In this document: positions 1-6,299 of the stretch, in pieces
Position numbering within the stretch: the first letter of the stretch is position 1
Layout of the letters: each line of letters starts with the position of its first letter
Assembly: GCA_012523655.1 (NCBI GenBank)
Contig: JAAYTV010000294.1
Coordinates: forward strand, 1-9,407
Source: a bacterium
GTDB taxonomy: Bacteria; Zhuqueibacterota; Zhuqueibacteria; Residuimicrobiales; Residuimicrobiaceae
Direction of reading: 5' to 3'
Length of the DNA: 9,407 bases
Made by a program: the position numbers and the translations under genes
Notes under the pieces: generated by a model
Told to the model about the DNA's origin: nothing
What the model saw: the letters and a program-made list of their open reading frames with translations, nothing else
Database searches by the model: none

Positions 1-265
1 CGTCATCGGACTCTTGCATATAATAGATCTCGACCAGAAGGCTGTAGGTATCCGCAGCGGTATACTCGACTACCTGCAGGCTGTCGAACCGGAAGCCAAG
101 ATAGAGCTCGCCGGCGCCATCCATATAGTCGAAAATAGTCTGAGCGGTTACAGTCTGCACCGAGTCCGGCCGCGTCCACTGTTCAACCTGATGCGGCAAT
201 TCGATGAAAGAGACAACGTTGGTGTTGATCGTCATCGGCAGCGTGGCAAGAAAGAGAAAAGACAT
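1..265 (-). CDS. Probable exported protein, DUF6599-like (3' end outside window)
   Basis: An open frame runs from an ATG at 263-265 to the left edge, giving 88 residues without a stop. The first residues (MSFLFLATLPMT) form a short hydrophobic stretch that could be a signal peptide, so an extracytoplasmic location is likely but unproven. A later motif, FDYMDGAGELYLGF at about residues 46-59, followed by a VVEYTAAD segment and a VEIYYM strand, resembles the 'I/MDGAxELY' pattern I associate with DUF6599 proteins of unknown function. That assignment is from memory and moderate. The start is uncertain: the in-frame codons between the ATG and the upstream stop include no ATG, GTG or TTG, and there is only a weak ribosome-binding site. 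The gene follows the ferritin-like gene by 89 bases on the same strand, so it may be the last member of the operon or an independent gene. No function can be given. Confidence 0.6.
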   Translation of the reverse strand, partial: MSFLFLATLPMTINTNVVSFIELPHQVEQWTRPDSVQTVTAQTIFDYMDGAGELYLGFRFDSLQVVEYTAADTYSLLVEIYYMQESDD

Positions 266-354
266 GAAAATCCAGACTGTTTTTTATTGGGGGTGCTAGC
301 TGATTTGTCCGGCGCAACCGAACGTCCTTGGCGAAGGCGCTCCCTCCGACCTGC

Positions 355-828
355 TCAGATCTTTTCCAGCAGCTCGTTCAACACCTTGACGTGATTCGCC
401 TCTTCGTCCACTGTAATCTGGATTAACGGCAATTTGCGGGGATCGATATGCTTGGTCAACTCTTTCAACAGATACAACGTCGCCTGTTCGGTTTTCAGAG
501 CAAAGGCCAGGGCCTCCTTATCCGTCCACTGTTCCGCCTTTTCCGCCGCATCCCGCTCGTCGGCGAACATTTTGTTTTTCAACAAGGCCTGGCGATAGGC
601 GTCGTATTCGCCCGGATACGCTTCGTTGGGTTCCACCGGCTCGCATTCCTGCAGCATCCTGGCGAATAACGCTTCATGATGTTTCTCCTGGTCGGCAATC
701 TCTGCGGCCTGTTTTTTAACAAGCGGATGGGCCGATTTCTCCGCCAACCGAGAGTAAAAAGCGGCGCCGTTGCGTTCCTCCTGCACATTCATCTCTAGAA
801 TTTCGCTCGCCATAAATAGATTGGCCAT
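355..828 (-). CDS. Ferritin-like diiron protein (rubrerythrin family, no rubredoxin domain)
   Basis: This 157-residue four-helix-bundle protein probably acts in the cytoplasm in peroxide or oxygen detoxification or iron handling. The diiron ligands are visible as two half-sites: Glu18 in EERNGAAFY with Glu48-x-x-His51 in DQEKHH, and Glu114 in KTEQATLY with Glu143-x-x-His146 in DEEANH. That is the rubrerythrin/ferritin-like arrangement. The C-terminal CxxC rubredoxin domain of classical rubrerythrin is absent, so the electron donor must be a separate protein. A middle segment (about residues 60-100) is charged and less conserved-looking. The ATG at 826-828 has a good Shine-Dalgarno (GGAGGG at 834-839). 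It follows the DRTGG gene by 71 bases. Encoded with Fe-S sensor kinases and a hydrogenase, an oxidative-stress protective role fits, but this is inference from context. Family assignment is secure; the exact reaction is not. Confidence 0.9.
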   Translation of the reverse strand: MANLFMASEILEMNVQEERNGAAFYSRLAEKSAHPLVKKQAAEIADQEKHHEALFARMLQECEPVEPNEAYPGEYDAYRQALLKNKMFADERDAAEKAEQWTDKEALAFALKTEQATLYLLKELTKHIDPRKLPLIQITVDEEANHVKVLNELLEKI

Positions 829-899
829 TTTGTCCCTCCGTCAAAACATGTCATCGATTTCTAACCGGCGTTCTCCGTGCGCGCCGGGCGCTGTTCCGT

Positions 900-1238
900 T
901 CACCCCTTCAGCCCCATTTTATACAACTCGCCGATTACTTGATAGGCGCTCAGGGCGGAGGATAAAACCGGAATCTCCTTCTCCACCGCTTTGGCCAGCG
1001 CATCATCTCTGAGCTGGAGCCGGTCGGGGAGGATCACGCCGGCCAATCCTTTAAAAAAAGCAATGGCGATCACATTCACCGTGGTCTGATGGGTCACCCA
1101 CAGCCAGCCCTGACCGGCTTTCGCCATCACATCGCTGAGAATATCCGACACCAGCACCCCCTGCACGTGCGTTTGCAGCCGGGACTGCCCACTCAACACC
1201 TGGGTTTGCAGCAGCTGTTCGAGATCGCAAATCATCAT
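900..1238 (-). CDS. Stand-alone DRTGG-domain protein
   Basis: A protein of 112 residues from the ATG at 1236-1238. It matches the small single-domain DRTGG family: the segments GVLVSDILSDVMA, LWVTHQTTVNVIAIA and IPVLSSALSAYQVIGELY align in order with what I recall of such proteins. The name-giving motif itself is degenerate (THVQG where others have roughly D/E-x-T-G-G). DRTGG domains also occur in phosphotransacetylase N-termini and near CBS or HPr-kinase-like proteins. Their role is unknown, and small versions are often encoded with Fe-only hydrogenase-like and histidine kinase genes. The frame can be extended to a TTG at 1280 (126 residues), but the family start fits MMICDLEQLL, and the TTG coincides with a TTGACA promoter-like hexamer. 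Neither start has an ideal ribosome-binding site. It lies 71 bases after the upstream kinase gene. Role in signalling is inferred from neighbours only. Confidence 0.8.
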   Translation of the reverse strand: MMICDLEQLLQTQVLSGQSRLQTHVQGVLVSDILSDVMAKAGQGWLWVTHQTTVNVIAIAFFKGLAGVILPDRLQLRDDALAKAVEKEIPVLSSALSAYQVIGELYKMGLKG

Positions 1239-1251
1239 CTCTCGACCCAAC

Positions 1252-1280
1252 AAGATATTGATGTCAACAGTTCTTGTCAA
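1252..1280 (-). promoter_or_regulatory. Possible sigma-70-type promoter before the DRTGG gene
   Basis: On the minus strand TTGACA (1280-1275) is followed after 17 bases by TATCTT (1257-1252), a perfect -35 and a 4/6 match to the -10 consensus at the optimal spacing. A second TTGACA lies 13 bases downstream of the first, forming a short direct repeat. Transcription would start about 7 bases beyond the -10, leaving a very short leader before the ATG at 1238. This would allow the DRTGG and ferritin-like genes to be expressed separately from the kinases. The element could be chance, since it lies in a short gap inside a same-strand gene series. Confidence 0.3.
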
Positions 1281-1309
1281 CTGTTTTCTGCTTTGACCTG
1301 TGCCGCTGT

Positions 1310-2812
1310 TCAGACAGCCGGCGAAGCCGCCGGCAGGGCATCGGCGATCGGAAACCAGGCGCGAAACACCGAGCCCTGGTGCACCACACTTTCCACCTCC
1401 AGGTAGCCGCGATGGGCTTCAACGATCTGTTTGGCAATGGACAATCCCAGACCGGTGCCGGGGATCTTTTGCAGGATCACCTGGCGGCTGCGGTAAAATT
1501 CGTCGAATATTTTTTTGATCTCATCCGGGGCAATGCCCATGCCGGTATCGCGCACGGAAATCGCCAGCCAGCCGTCGCGCAGAATGAGCTCCACATCCAC
1601 ACGACCGCCCTGCGATGTATATTTAATCGCATTGCCGATCAAGTTGGCAAACACCCGGCCCAGCGCTTCGGCATCGCCGATCACCGGCGGTATGGTTGCG
1701 GGCAGGTGCAGAGCCAGCTCAAGATGCCGGTTCTGGGCTTCATTGTGATAAAATTGGACGGTCTCGGTCAGCACCACGCCTAGATCCAGCCGTTTCTGCA
1801 CGCCCGCGCTGCGATTGCGCTCGCTGCGCGACAAATCCAGAAGATCGTTTATCAAATCCAAGAGTGCATTGGCTTTGTCGCGCGAGCGTAAAATGATGTC
1901 CTTCTCTTTATCCGGTTGGTTCACCGTCAAGCCGTCGATGATGAGATTCAGGTATCCGGCGATGGCGGCCACCGGAGCTTTTAATTCATGCGAGACCAGG
2001 CGGACAAAATCCGATTTCATCTTTTCGATTTTTTTATCCTCGGTGATGTCCAAGAGCACCGTGACTGTGCCAAGGCACTCGCCGTGGTCATCCAGGATCG
2101 GACTGACGTGCGATTCCAGCACGCGCTCATCGTGCGTTTGCATTTCCATCTGAGTGATGGCACCTGTGGCGGTCACAGTTGCCAGCATATCCGCGATCTT
2201 TTTCTCCTGTTCCGGATGGCCCAGCAGGCCGGACACCGTGCGGCCGATCACCGAATCGACCCGGGGCCGCAGCATCTTGATCGCCGCCGGATTCATCAAT
2301 ACGATCTGCCAGGTCCGGTTGGTTGCGATCAGTCCCTCGCTCAGGCAGTTGATGATGGTCATGGTGCGCGATTTCTCGTTGGCGCATTCCAGCAGGTTGC
2401 GATCGCGCTCCAAAATCAGCGCCCGGGCCTGCAGGATCAGCCGCCGCTTCTCCAGCCCACGGCTCACCTTGGTGCGCAGCTCCTCCGGGGTAAACGGTTT
2501 GGGCAGATAATCGTACGCCCCTTTGCGCATCGCATCCACCGCGGTCTCAATGGTGGCAAAGCCGGTGATCATGATCACTACAATCTCTGAATCGAGCGCC
2601 TGCACCTTTTCCAGCACCTCCAAACCGCCCATCTCGGGCATCATCAGATCAAGCAGGACCAAATCAAACGGCTTCTGCTGAAGCCGTTCCCAGCCCAACC
2701 GGCCGTTCTCAGCCATCTCAACGTTCGAATAGCTCTCTTCCAGGATACGCTGGCAGCCAATGCGGATGATCTCTTCATCGTCAACGATTAACAGGCGCGC
2801 CTGACTATCCAT
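1310..2812 (-). CDS. REC-PAS-histidine kinase (receiver at the N-terminus)
   Basis: A 500-residue soluble signalling protein. Residues 1-124 are a receiver: acidic pair Asp11/Asp12, phospho-acceptor Asp55 in LLDLMMPEMGG, Thr83 and Lys105 in PKPF. A helical linker (about 125-150) leads to a PAS domain at about 151-258, ending in the usual DITEDKK. The HisKA H-box is LVSHELKAP with phospho-acceptor His275. The ATPase domain has an N box (NLIGNAIKYT, Asn394), G1 (DTGMGI, 422-427), F box (FDEFY) and G2 (GTGLGL, 452-457), so kinase activity is expected. There is no membrane segment. The receiver precedes the kinase, so it can take phosphate from another kinase and gate its own output. That suits a relay fed by the two Fe-S kinases upstream (inference). 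The ATG overlaps the preceding receiver gene by 8 bases (ATGGATAG), with GGGAG just upstream, suggesting translational coupling. Confidence 0.95.
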   Translation of the reverse strand: MDSQARLLIVDDEEIIRIGCQRILEESYSNVEMAENGRLGWERLQQKPFDLVLLDLMMPEMGGLEVLEKVQALDSEIVVIMITGFATIETAVDAMRKGAYDYLPKPFTPEELRTKVSRGLEKRRLILQARALILERDRNLLECANEKSRTMTIINCLSEGLIATNRTWQIVLMNPAAIKMLRPRVDSVIGRTVSGLLGHPEQEKKIADMLATVTATGAITQMEMQTHDERVLESHVSPILDDHGECLGTVTVLLDITEDKKIEKMKSDFVRLVSHELKAPVAAIAGYLNLIIDGLTVNQPDKEKDIILRSRDKANALLDLINDLLDLSRSERNRSAGVQKRLDLGVVLTETVQFYHNEAQNRHLELALHLPATIPPVIGDAEALGRVFANLIGNAIKYTSQGGRVDVELILRDGWLAISVRDTGMGIAPDEIKKIFDEFYRSRQVILQKIPGTGLGLSIAKQIVEAHRGYLEVESVVHQGSVFRAWFPIADALPAASPAV

Positions 2813-3221
2813 GATTCTCCCTTTTTGCTTTAGTCAGCAACCGCTCCACCCGTTCAATCAATTCAGTCGGACGCAGCGGTTTGGCCGCCACCTCATCCAC
2901 TTTCATCCACTCCTGATCCCGTTCCAACTCAAAAGTGAAACCCGTGCGTTCCTGCGCCGACGTTAAAAGCAGAATGGGCAAGTCCCGAAGCCGTTCATCG
3001 CTGCGCACGGCATAAGCGATAGTGAATCCGGAATCCATGCTCTCCATCATCAAATCTAAAACCAGCAGATCGAAGCGGTCGGCCTGGAGCAGACGCAACG
3101 CCTGCTCCACGGAGCTGGCCTCCGCCACCTGATAGCCGGCTGCTTCCAGGATCATATGATTGATCTCTAAAAACGCCGGATCATCATCAACGAGTAATAT
3201 TTTTTTTTCAGCGGCCGTCAT
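2805..3221 (-). CDS. Single-domain response regulator with enlarged beta4-alpha4 loop (RR-B)
   Basis: A 138-residue protein made only of a receiver domain: acidic cluster Asp12-Asp14, phospho-acceptor Asp56 in LVLDLMM, Thr87 and Lys114 in AAKP. No output domain follows; the last 15 or so residues are a charged tail. Between Thr87 and Lys114 there are 27 positions, against 22 in the REC-HK next to it. The extra residues carry an acidic/aromatic segment (FTFELERDQEWMKVDE) on the face normally used for partner contact. The same type of insert is present in the receiver encoded just upstream, so the two form a paralogous pair. It is probably a phosphorelay intermediate or a protein-binding output like CheY or Spo0F; which one cannot be told from sequence. 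It shares 8 bases with the following kinase gene. Confidence 0.93.
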   Translation of the reverse strand: MTAAEKKILLVDDDPAFLEINHMILEAAGYQVAEASSVEQALRLLQADRFDLLVLDLMMESMDSGFTIAYAVRSDERLRDLPILLLTSAQERTGFTFELERDQEWMKVDEVAAKPLRPTELIERVERLLTKAKRENHG

Positions 3222-3237
3222 GAACGTTCTCTTTTCC

Positions 3238-3256
3238 CGCCTGCCTGTGTCAGGCG
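3238..3256 (-). other. Intercistronic inverted repeat between two receiver genes
   Basis: CGCCTG (3256-3251 on the minus strand) and CAGGCG (3243-3238) form a perfect 6-base G+C-rich stem around a 7-base loop, in the 39-base gap between two receiver genes. No run of U follows on the minus strand, so it does not look like a terminator. It could be an mRNA-processing or stability element affecting the ratio of the two receivers, or chance. Confidence 0.3.
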
Positions 3257-3260
3257 CCCC

Positions 3261-3710
3261 TCATTTTTTCTTCAAGCCGATGCCCTTGTCCTCCAGCGGA
3301 GGTTGCGGGGAGGCCTCGTCGCGGGGCTGCAGGAGCTCCCGTACTTTTTTCAACAACACCTCGGCGCGAATCGGCTTTTCAATGAATTCATCCACCGGTA
3401 AAAAATCCCCATCCTCGGTGGAGAATCGGAAATCGCTGTAATCATGGATCGAGGTGATCATCAATATCGGAATGGTCCGGCACTCGGGATCCTGGCGTAT
3501 TTTATAGGCGAGATGAAAACCCTCGGTACCGGTCGGCATCATCACATCCAGACAGATGAGGTTCGGTTTCCAGGTTTTAATTTTTTCCAAAGCGCAACGG
3601 GCGTCGACACAGGCATCGACTTCATAGCCGTTGGCCTCCAGAATCGTCCGATTGATCAGGATGAAATCCGCATCATCGTCGATCAGCAGAATCTTGATGG
3701 CTTCACTCAT
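3261..3710 (-). CDS. Single-domain response regulator with enlarged beta4-alpha4 loop (RR-A)
   Basis: A 149-residue receiver-only protein: Asp11-Asp13, phospho-acceptor Asp55 in ICLDVMMP, Thr86 in MITS, Lys112 in IEKP. The Thr-to-Lys spacing is 26, again longer than the usual 22, with an acidic/aromatic insert (DFRFSTEDGDFLPVDEF) like that of the next gene. The proteins are clearly related (ILxxDDD, AYxxR, PIL, VDE and KPxR in matching places) but diverged, so they probably serve different partners. The C-terminal 25 or so residues are a proline/lysine-rich tail (about 128-149) with no recognisable fold. The ATG has a clear Shine-Dalgarno (AGGAG, 6 bases away). It begins 35 bases after the second Fe-S kinase and is the obvious candidate to receive its phosphate, although pairing is inference from gene order. 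Confidence 0.93.
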   Translation of the reverse strand: MSEAIKILLIDDDADFILINRTILEANGYEVDACVDARCALEKIKTWKPNLICLDVMMPTGTEGFHLAYKIRQDPECRTIPILMITSIHDYSDFRFSTEDGDFLPVDEFIEKPIRAEVLLKKVRELLQPRDEASPQPPLEDKGIGLKKK

Positions 3711-3745
3711 GAAGAACTCCTGCGGTTAAAATCCAGCCGACCGCC

Positions 3746-5731
3746 TCAAGCGGCGATCGGCAATTTGACCGTGATCGTGCTGCCCATTCCCGGTTGACTG
3801 GCCACCAGAATATCGCCATGATGTCTTTGCACGATGCCGTAGGCGATGGCCAGTCCCAGCCCGGTGCCCTGGCCCCGCGGCTTGGTGGTGAAGAACGGCT
3901 CGAAAATTCTCGAAATGATTTCCGGCGTCATGCCGGTGCCGGTGTCGCTGAACGAAACCAGTACGTAATCCCCCTCTGGGGAGGTTTCACTACGCACGCT
4001 CAGGGTGCCTTTGCCGTTCATGGCATCCGCGGCGTTCAAAATAATATTAAGAAAAACCTGCTGGATCTGCCCCACGTCAACAAAGACGTTGGGCAGCGAC
4101 TCCTGCAGTTGCTGCACCACCTGTATGTTGAGGAACAGCGCCTGCTCAGTGACCAGAGCCAGGGTGCTGCTCAAGATTTTGTTCAGATTGACGATCGCCG
4201 CGTCGATGCGAGTCTGTCGGGAAAAATCCAACAGGCCGCGGACGATGCGACGACACCGGTCAGTCTCAGCCATGATCCGCTGTAGATCTTTGGCCTGACG
4301 GCTCTCCTTGTTCGCCTGCTCCAATAAAAGTCCGGAGTAGATGAGAATGCCGCCCAGGGGATTGTTGAGTTCATGGGCCACGCCGGCCGCCAGTTGACCG
4401 ACCGAGGCAAGCTTTTCGGACTGCACCAACTGCTGTTGAGTCTTCTGCAGGGTGGTGAGCGAGTCCTTCAACTCGCGATTCGCTCGGGTCAGCTCCTCCT
4501 GAACCGACTCCAGCTTTTCGACCATATAGGGCAGACACATCTCCGCTTCCGCAAAACCCTGCAGCACCGCGATGGCCTTTTCGCGGCAACTGGGATAACC
4601 GCAGGCGCCGCAATTCAGTTCGTCCTCGAGGGCAACTTTGCCGGTGACCGCTAAAATACGGCGGATGTCCTCTTCCGGCGGCATCGGCGTGTCCAGATGT
4701 TCGGGTGTAAACGTACGATGCAGGTCCACTCCGTTAAACGCCGCAGCGACGTCCAGGTTCTGCGTTCGGGTTTTACAATAGCCGATGACCTTGTCCCGGC
4801 GAACGAACCCGGAGAGCGCGTTCGCCATCTGCGGACCATTGATGCATCCTTCGCAGAAGAGCAGATCGAGGAAACGCGCTTCGATCTTGCCCTCCGCGGT
4901 CTTGGCGATGGCTTCCAGAACCCGATCGCGGCCGTCGGTCACGGCAATTTCTTCATGCAGCACGCCATACTCCAGGGCGGCGCTTTCAAGCAGTCCGCCG
5001 GAGAGCGGAAACGCGCGGCCCAATCCGGCCTCCGGATTGTCAAACGGCGCATCCTCCTGTTCTGCCGGGTCGATGTCCGCCGACTCCAGCATATCCAGAA
5101 TCTCTTCGTAGGTCAGCACCTCTTCAATCACGCCGGCGACCTGCGGATCCACCATCTCTTTTTTCTTGGCGATGCAGGGGCCGATGAACACCAGGCGACT
5201 GTCCGAGCCAAGACGGCGGCGAAGAAGTCGGCCCAACGCAATCATGGGCGAGACCACAGGAGCCAGAACCAGCACCAGCTCGGGATAGTATTTTTCAATA
5301 TAATTGACCACCGCCGGACAGGGTGAGCTGATCAGCATGGGCATCACGTCCTGGTGCACGAGCTCGGCGTATTGCTGCGCCACGCCGTCGGCGCCCAGCG
5401 CGACCTCCCATACCTGGGCAAAGCCCAACCGACGCAAGCTTCTGACCATCTGGGTCGGCCGCACGTCGGTAAAAGCGGCCGGAAACGACGGCGCCAGCAG
5501 AGCGATCACTGGTTGATCCCCGGCCAGCATGTTCCGTACCGGCGTCACGCCGTCGCGGATTTTTTTCGCCTTTTGCGGACACACCTTGACGCAATAACCG
5601 CAGGCGATGCACCGCTCGGCCATCACCTTGGCCTGTCCATTCTCCACGCGGATGGCTTTGGCCGGGCATCGGCGAACGCAGGAATAACAGCGTTTGCACC
5701 GCGTTTCGATTGTCGTGACAATTTGCTGCAT
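3746..5731 (-). CDS. Fe-S/[FeFe]-hydrogenase-like sensor histidine kinase 2
   Basis: A soluble 661-residue fusion. Residues 12-22 (CxxCxxCxxxC) and 41-51 (the same spacing) bind two [4Fe-4S] clusters. About 75-345 is the hydrogenase large-subunit C-terminal (H-cluster) domain: SSPCPAV (Cys138), GPCIAKKKE (Cys186) and FCEGCINGP (Cys293, Cys296). About 371-400 is a four-Cys Fe-S domain ([10 protein letters not shown] plus Cys399). A coiled coil (about 403-440) precedes HisKA (His453 in VAHELNNP) and an intact ATPase domain ([22 protein letters not shown]). Relative to catalytic [FeFe] hydrogenases, the proton-transfer Cys (Clostridium CpI Cys299) is Pro, and the last motif is CxxC instead of CxxxC. 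A sensor role is therefore more likely than catalysis. The open frame extends 146 codons upstream, but that part overlaps the receiver gene in another frame. The ATG at 5729-5731 fits the first Fe-S motif, begins 11 bases after the receiver stop and lacks a clear Shine-Dalgarno. Confidence 0.94.
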   Translation of the reverse strand: MQQIVTTIETRCKRCYSCVRRCPAKAIRVENGQAKVMAERCIACGYCVKVCPQKAKKIRDGVTPVRNMLAGDQPVIALLAPSFPAAFTDVRPTQMVRSLRRLGFAQVWEVALGADGVAQQYAELVHQDVMPMLISSPCPAVVNYIEKYYPELVLVLAPVVSPMIALGRLLRRRLGSDSRLVFIGPCIAKKKEMVDPQVAGVIEEVLTYEEILDMLESADIDPAEQEDAPFDNPEAGLGRAFPLSGGLLESAALEYGVLHEEIAVTDGRDRVLEAIAKTAEGKIEARFLDLLFCEGCINGPQMANALSGFVRRDKVIGYCKTRTQNLDVAAAFNGVDLHRTFTPEHLDTPMPPEEDIRRILAVTGKVALEDELNCGACGYPSCREKAIAVLQGFAEAEMCLPYMVEKLESVQEELTRANRELKDSLTTLQKTQQQLVQSEKLASVGQLAAGVAHELNNPLGGILIYSGLLLEQANKESRQAKDLQRIMAETDRCRRIVRGLLDFSRQTRIDAAIVNLNKILSSTLALVTEQALFLNIQVVQQLQESLPNVFVDVGQIQQVFLNIILNAADAMNGKGTLSVRSETSPEGDYVLVSFSDTGTGMTPEIISRIFEPFFTTKPRGQGTGLGLAIAYGIVQRHHGDILVASQPGMGSTITVKLPIAA

Positions 5732-5742
5732 GCCAGCGCATT

Positions 5743-6234
5743 CTATTTGGCAAAAATAAAATAGAGAACGAACAACAGCACGACGAAAACCACCAAGGTG
5801 GTGATCACCATCTGCATCACATGACGGTTCTCTTTGCGCAACAGTAGATTTTCGCGCAGCAAGTGCTGATGTTCGATGACATGGCGCAGCACATGCGACA
5901 GTTTTTCCGGCGGAAACGGCTTGGTGATGAAATCGTAGGCGCCCTCCTTCATGGATTGCACCGCGTTTTCGACAGTGGCGAACGCGGTGATCATGACGAC
6001 CGGCAATCCCGGACGCTTTTCCTTGATCTTGCGCACCAGCGTGATGCCATCCATACCCGGCATTTTTATATCCGCGACGATCACGGTCGGATCGACCTGA
6101 TCGAGCATCTGCAGCGCCTCCATCCCCGACTCGGCGGCGGCGACGCCGAACCCATCCTCCTGCAGCCATTCGACCAATGAATCACGCATCACTTTTTCAT
6201 CATCCACGATCAGTACGATATCCTCTTTTGACAT
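5743..6234 (-). CDS. Membrane-anchored response regulator (REC plus C-terminal transmembrane helix)
   Basis: A 163-residue protein. Residues 1-125 are a complete NtrC-type receiver: Asp11/Asp12, phospho-acceptor Asp55 in VADIKMPGMDG, Thr83 in MITAFATVENAV and Lys105 in TKPF. A charged helix (LLRENLLLRKENR, about 125-137) resembles the linker that normally leads to an AAA+ domain in NtrC-type regulators. Here it is followed instead by about 20 uninterrupted hydrophobic residues (from about 142, VITTLVVFVVLLFVLYF) and a stop. The protein should sit on the inner face of the membrane with no DNA-binding or ATPase output. The gene has the strongest ribosome-binding site in the window (AAGGAGG, 6245-6251) and lies between the two Fe-S kinases, so it is the likely partner of one or both. 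What it controls is unknown; a membrane complex such as the hydrogenase encoded upstream is an attractive guess. Confidence 0.93.
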   Translation of the reverse strand: MSKEDIVLIVDDEKVMRDSLVEWLQEDGFGVAAAESGMEALQMLDQVDPTVIVADIKMPGMDGITLVRKIKEKRPGLPVVMITAFATVENAVQSMKEGAYDFITKPFPPEKLSHVLRHVIEHQHLLRENLLLRKENRHVMQMVITTLVVFVVLLFVLYFIFAK

Positions 6235-6299
6235 GATCGAAGGTCCTCCTTGAGTTTCTCTTTATTTCGCGGGCGATCCGCAGGCCCCGGCCCACGACC

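Noticed and set aside
266..354. Possible terminator after the ferritin-like gene
   Set aside because: Only a 5-base imperfect stem (TTCGG/CCGGA) without a U-tract could be found in this gap.
14..394. Plus-strand open frame of 126 codons at the left edge
   Set aside because: It lies opposite the DUF6599-like gene and the end of the ferritin-like gene, has no recognisable domain, and looks like an antisense shadow.
1988..2590. Plus-strand open frame of 200 codons
   Set aside because: It is antisense to the REC-PAS-kinase gene, rich in His, Gln and Arg, as expected from the reverse strand of a G+C-rich gene.
3231..3256. Inverted repeat between the receiver genes as a rho-independent terminator
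   Set aside because: The stem is only 6 base pairs and is followed by GGGAAAAG, not by a run of U, on the transcribed strand. The next gene follows at once.
4697..5326. Plus-strand open frame of 209 codons
   Set aside because: It lies fully opposite the conserved H-cluster-like domain of kinase 2 and has no protein motif of its own.
5732..6169. 146-codon upstream extension of the second Fe-S kinase frame, giving an 807-residue protein
   Set aside because: The extra residues are Arg/Gly-rich with no domain pattern and overlap the receiver gene, whose frame has all the conserved receiver residues. The cluster motif begins just after the ATG at 5731.
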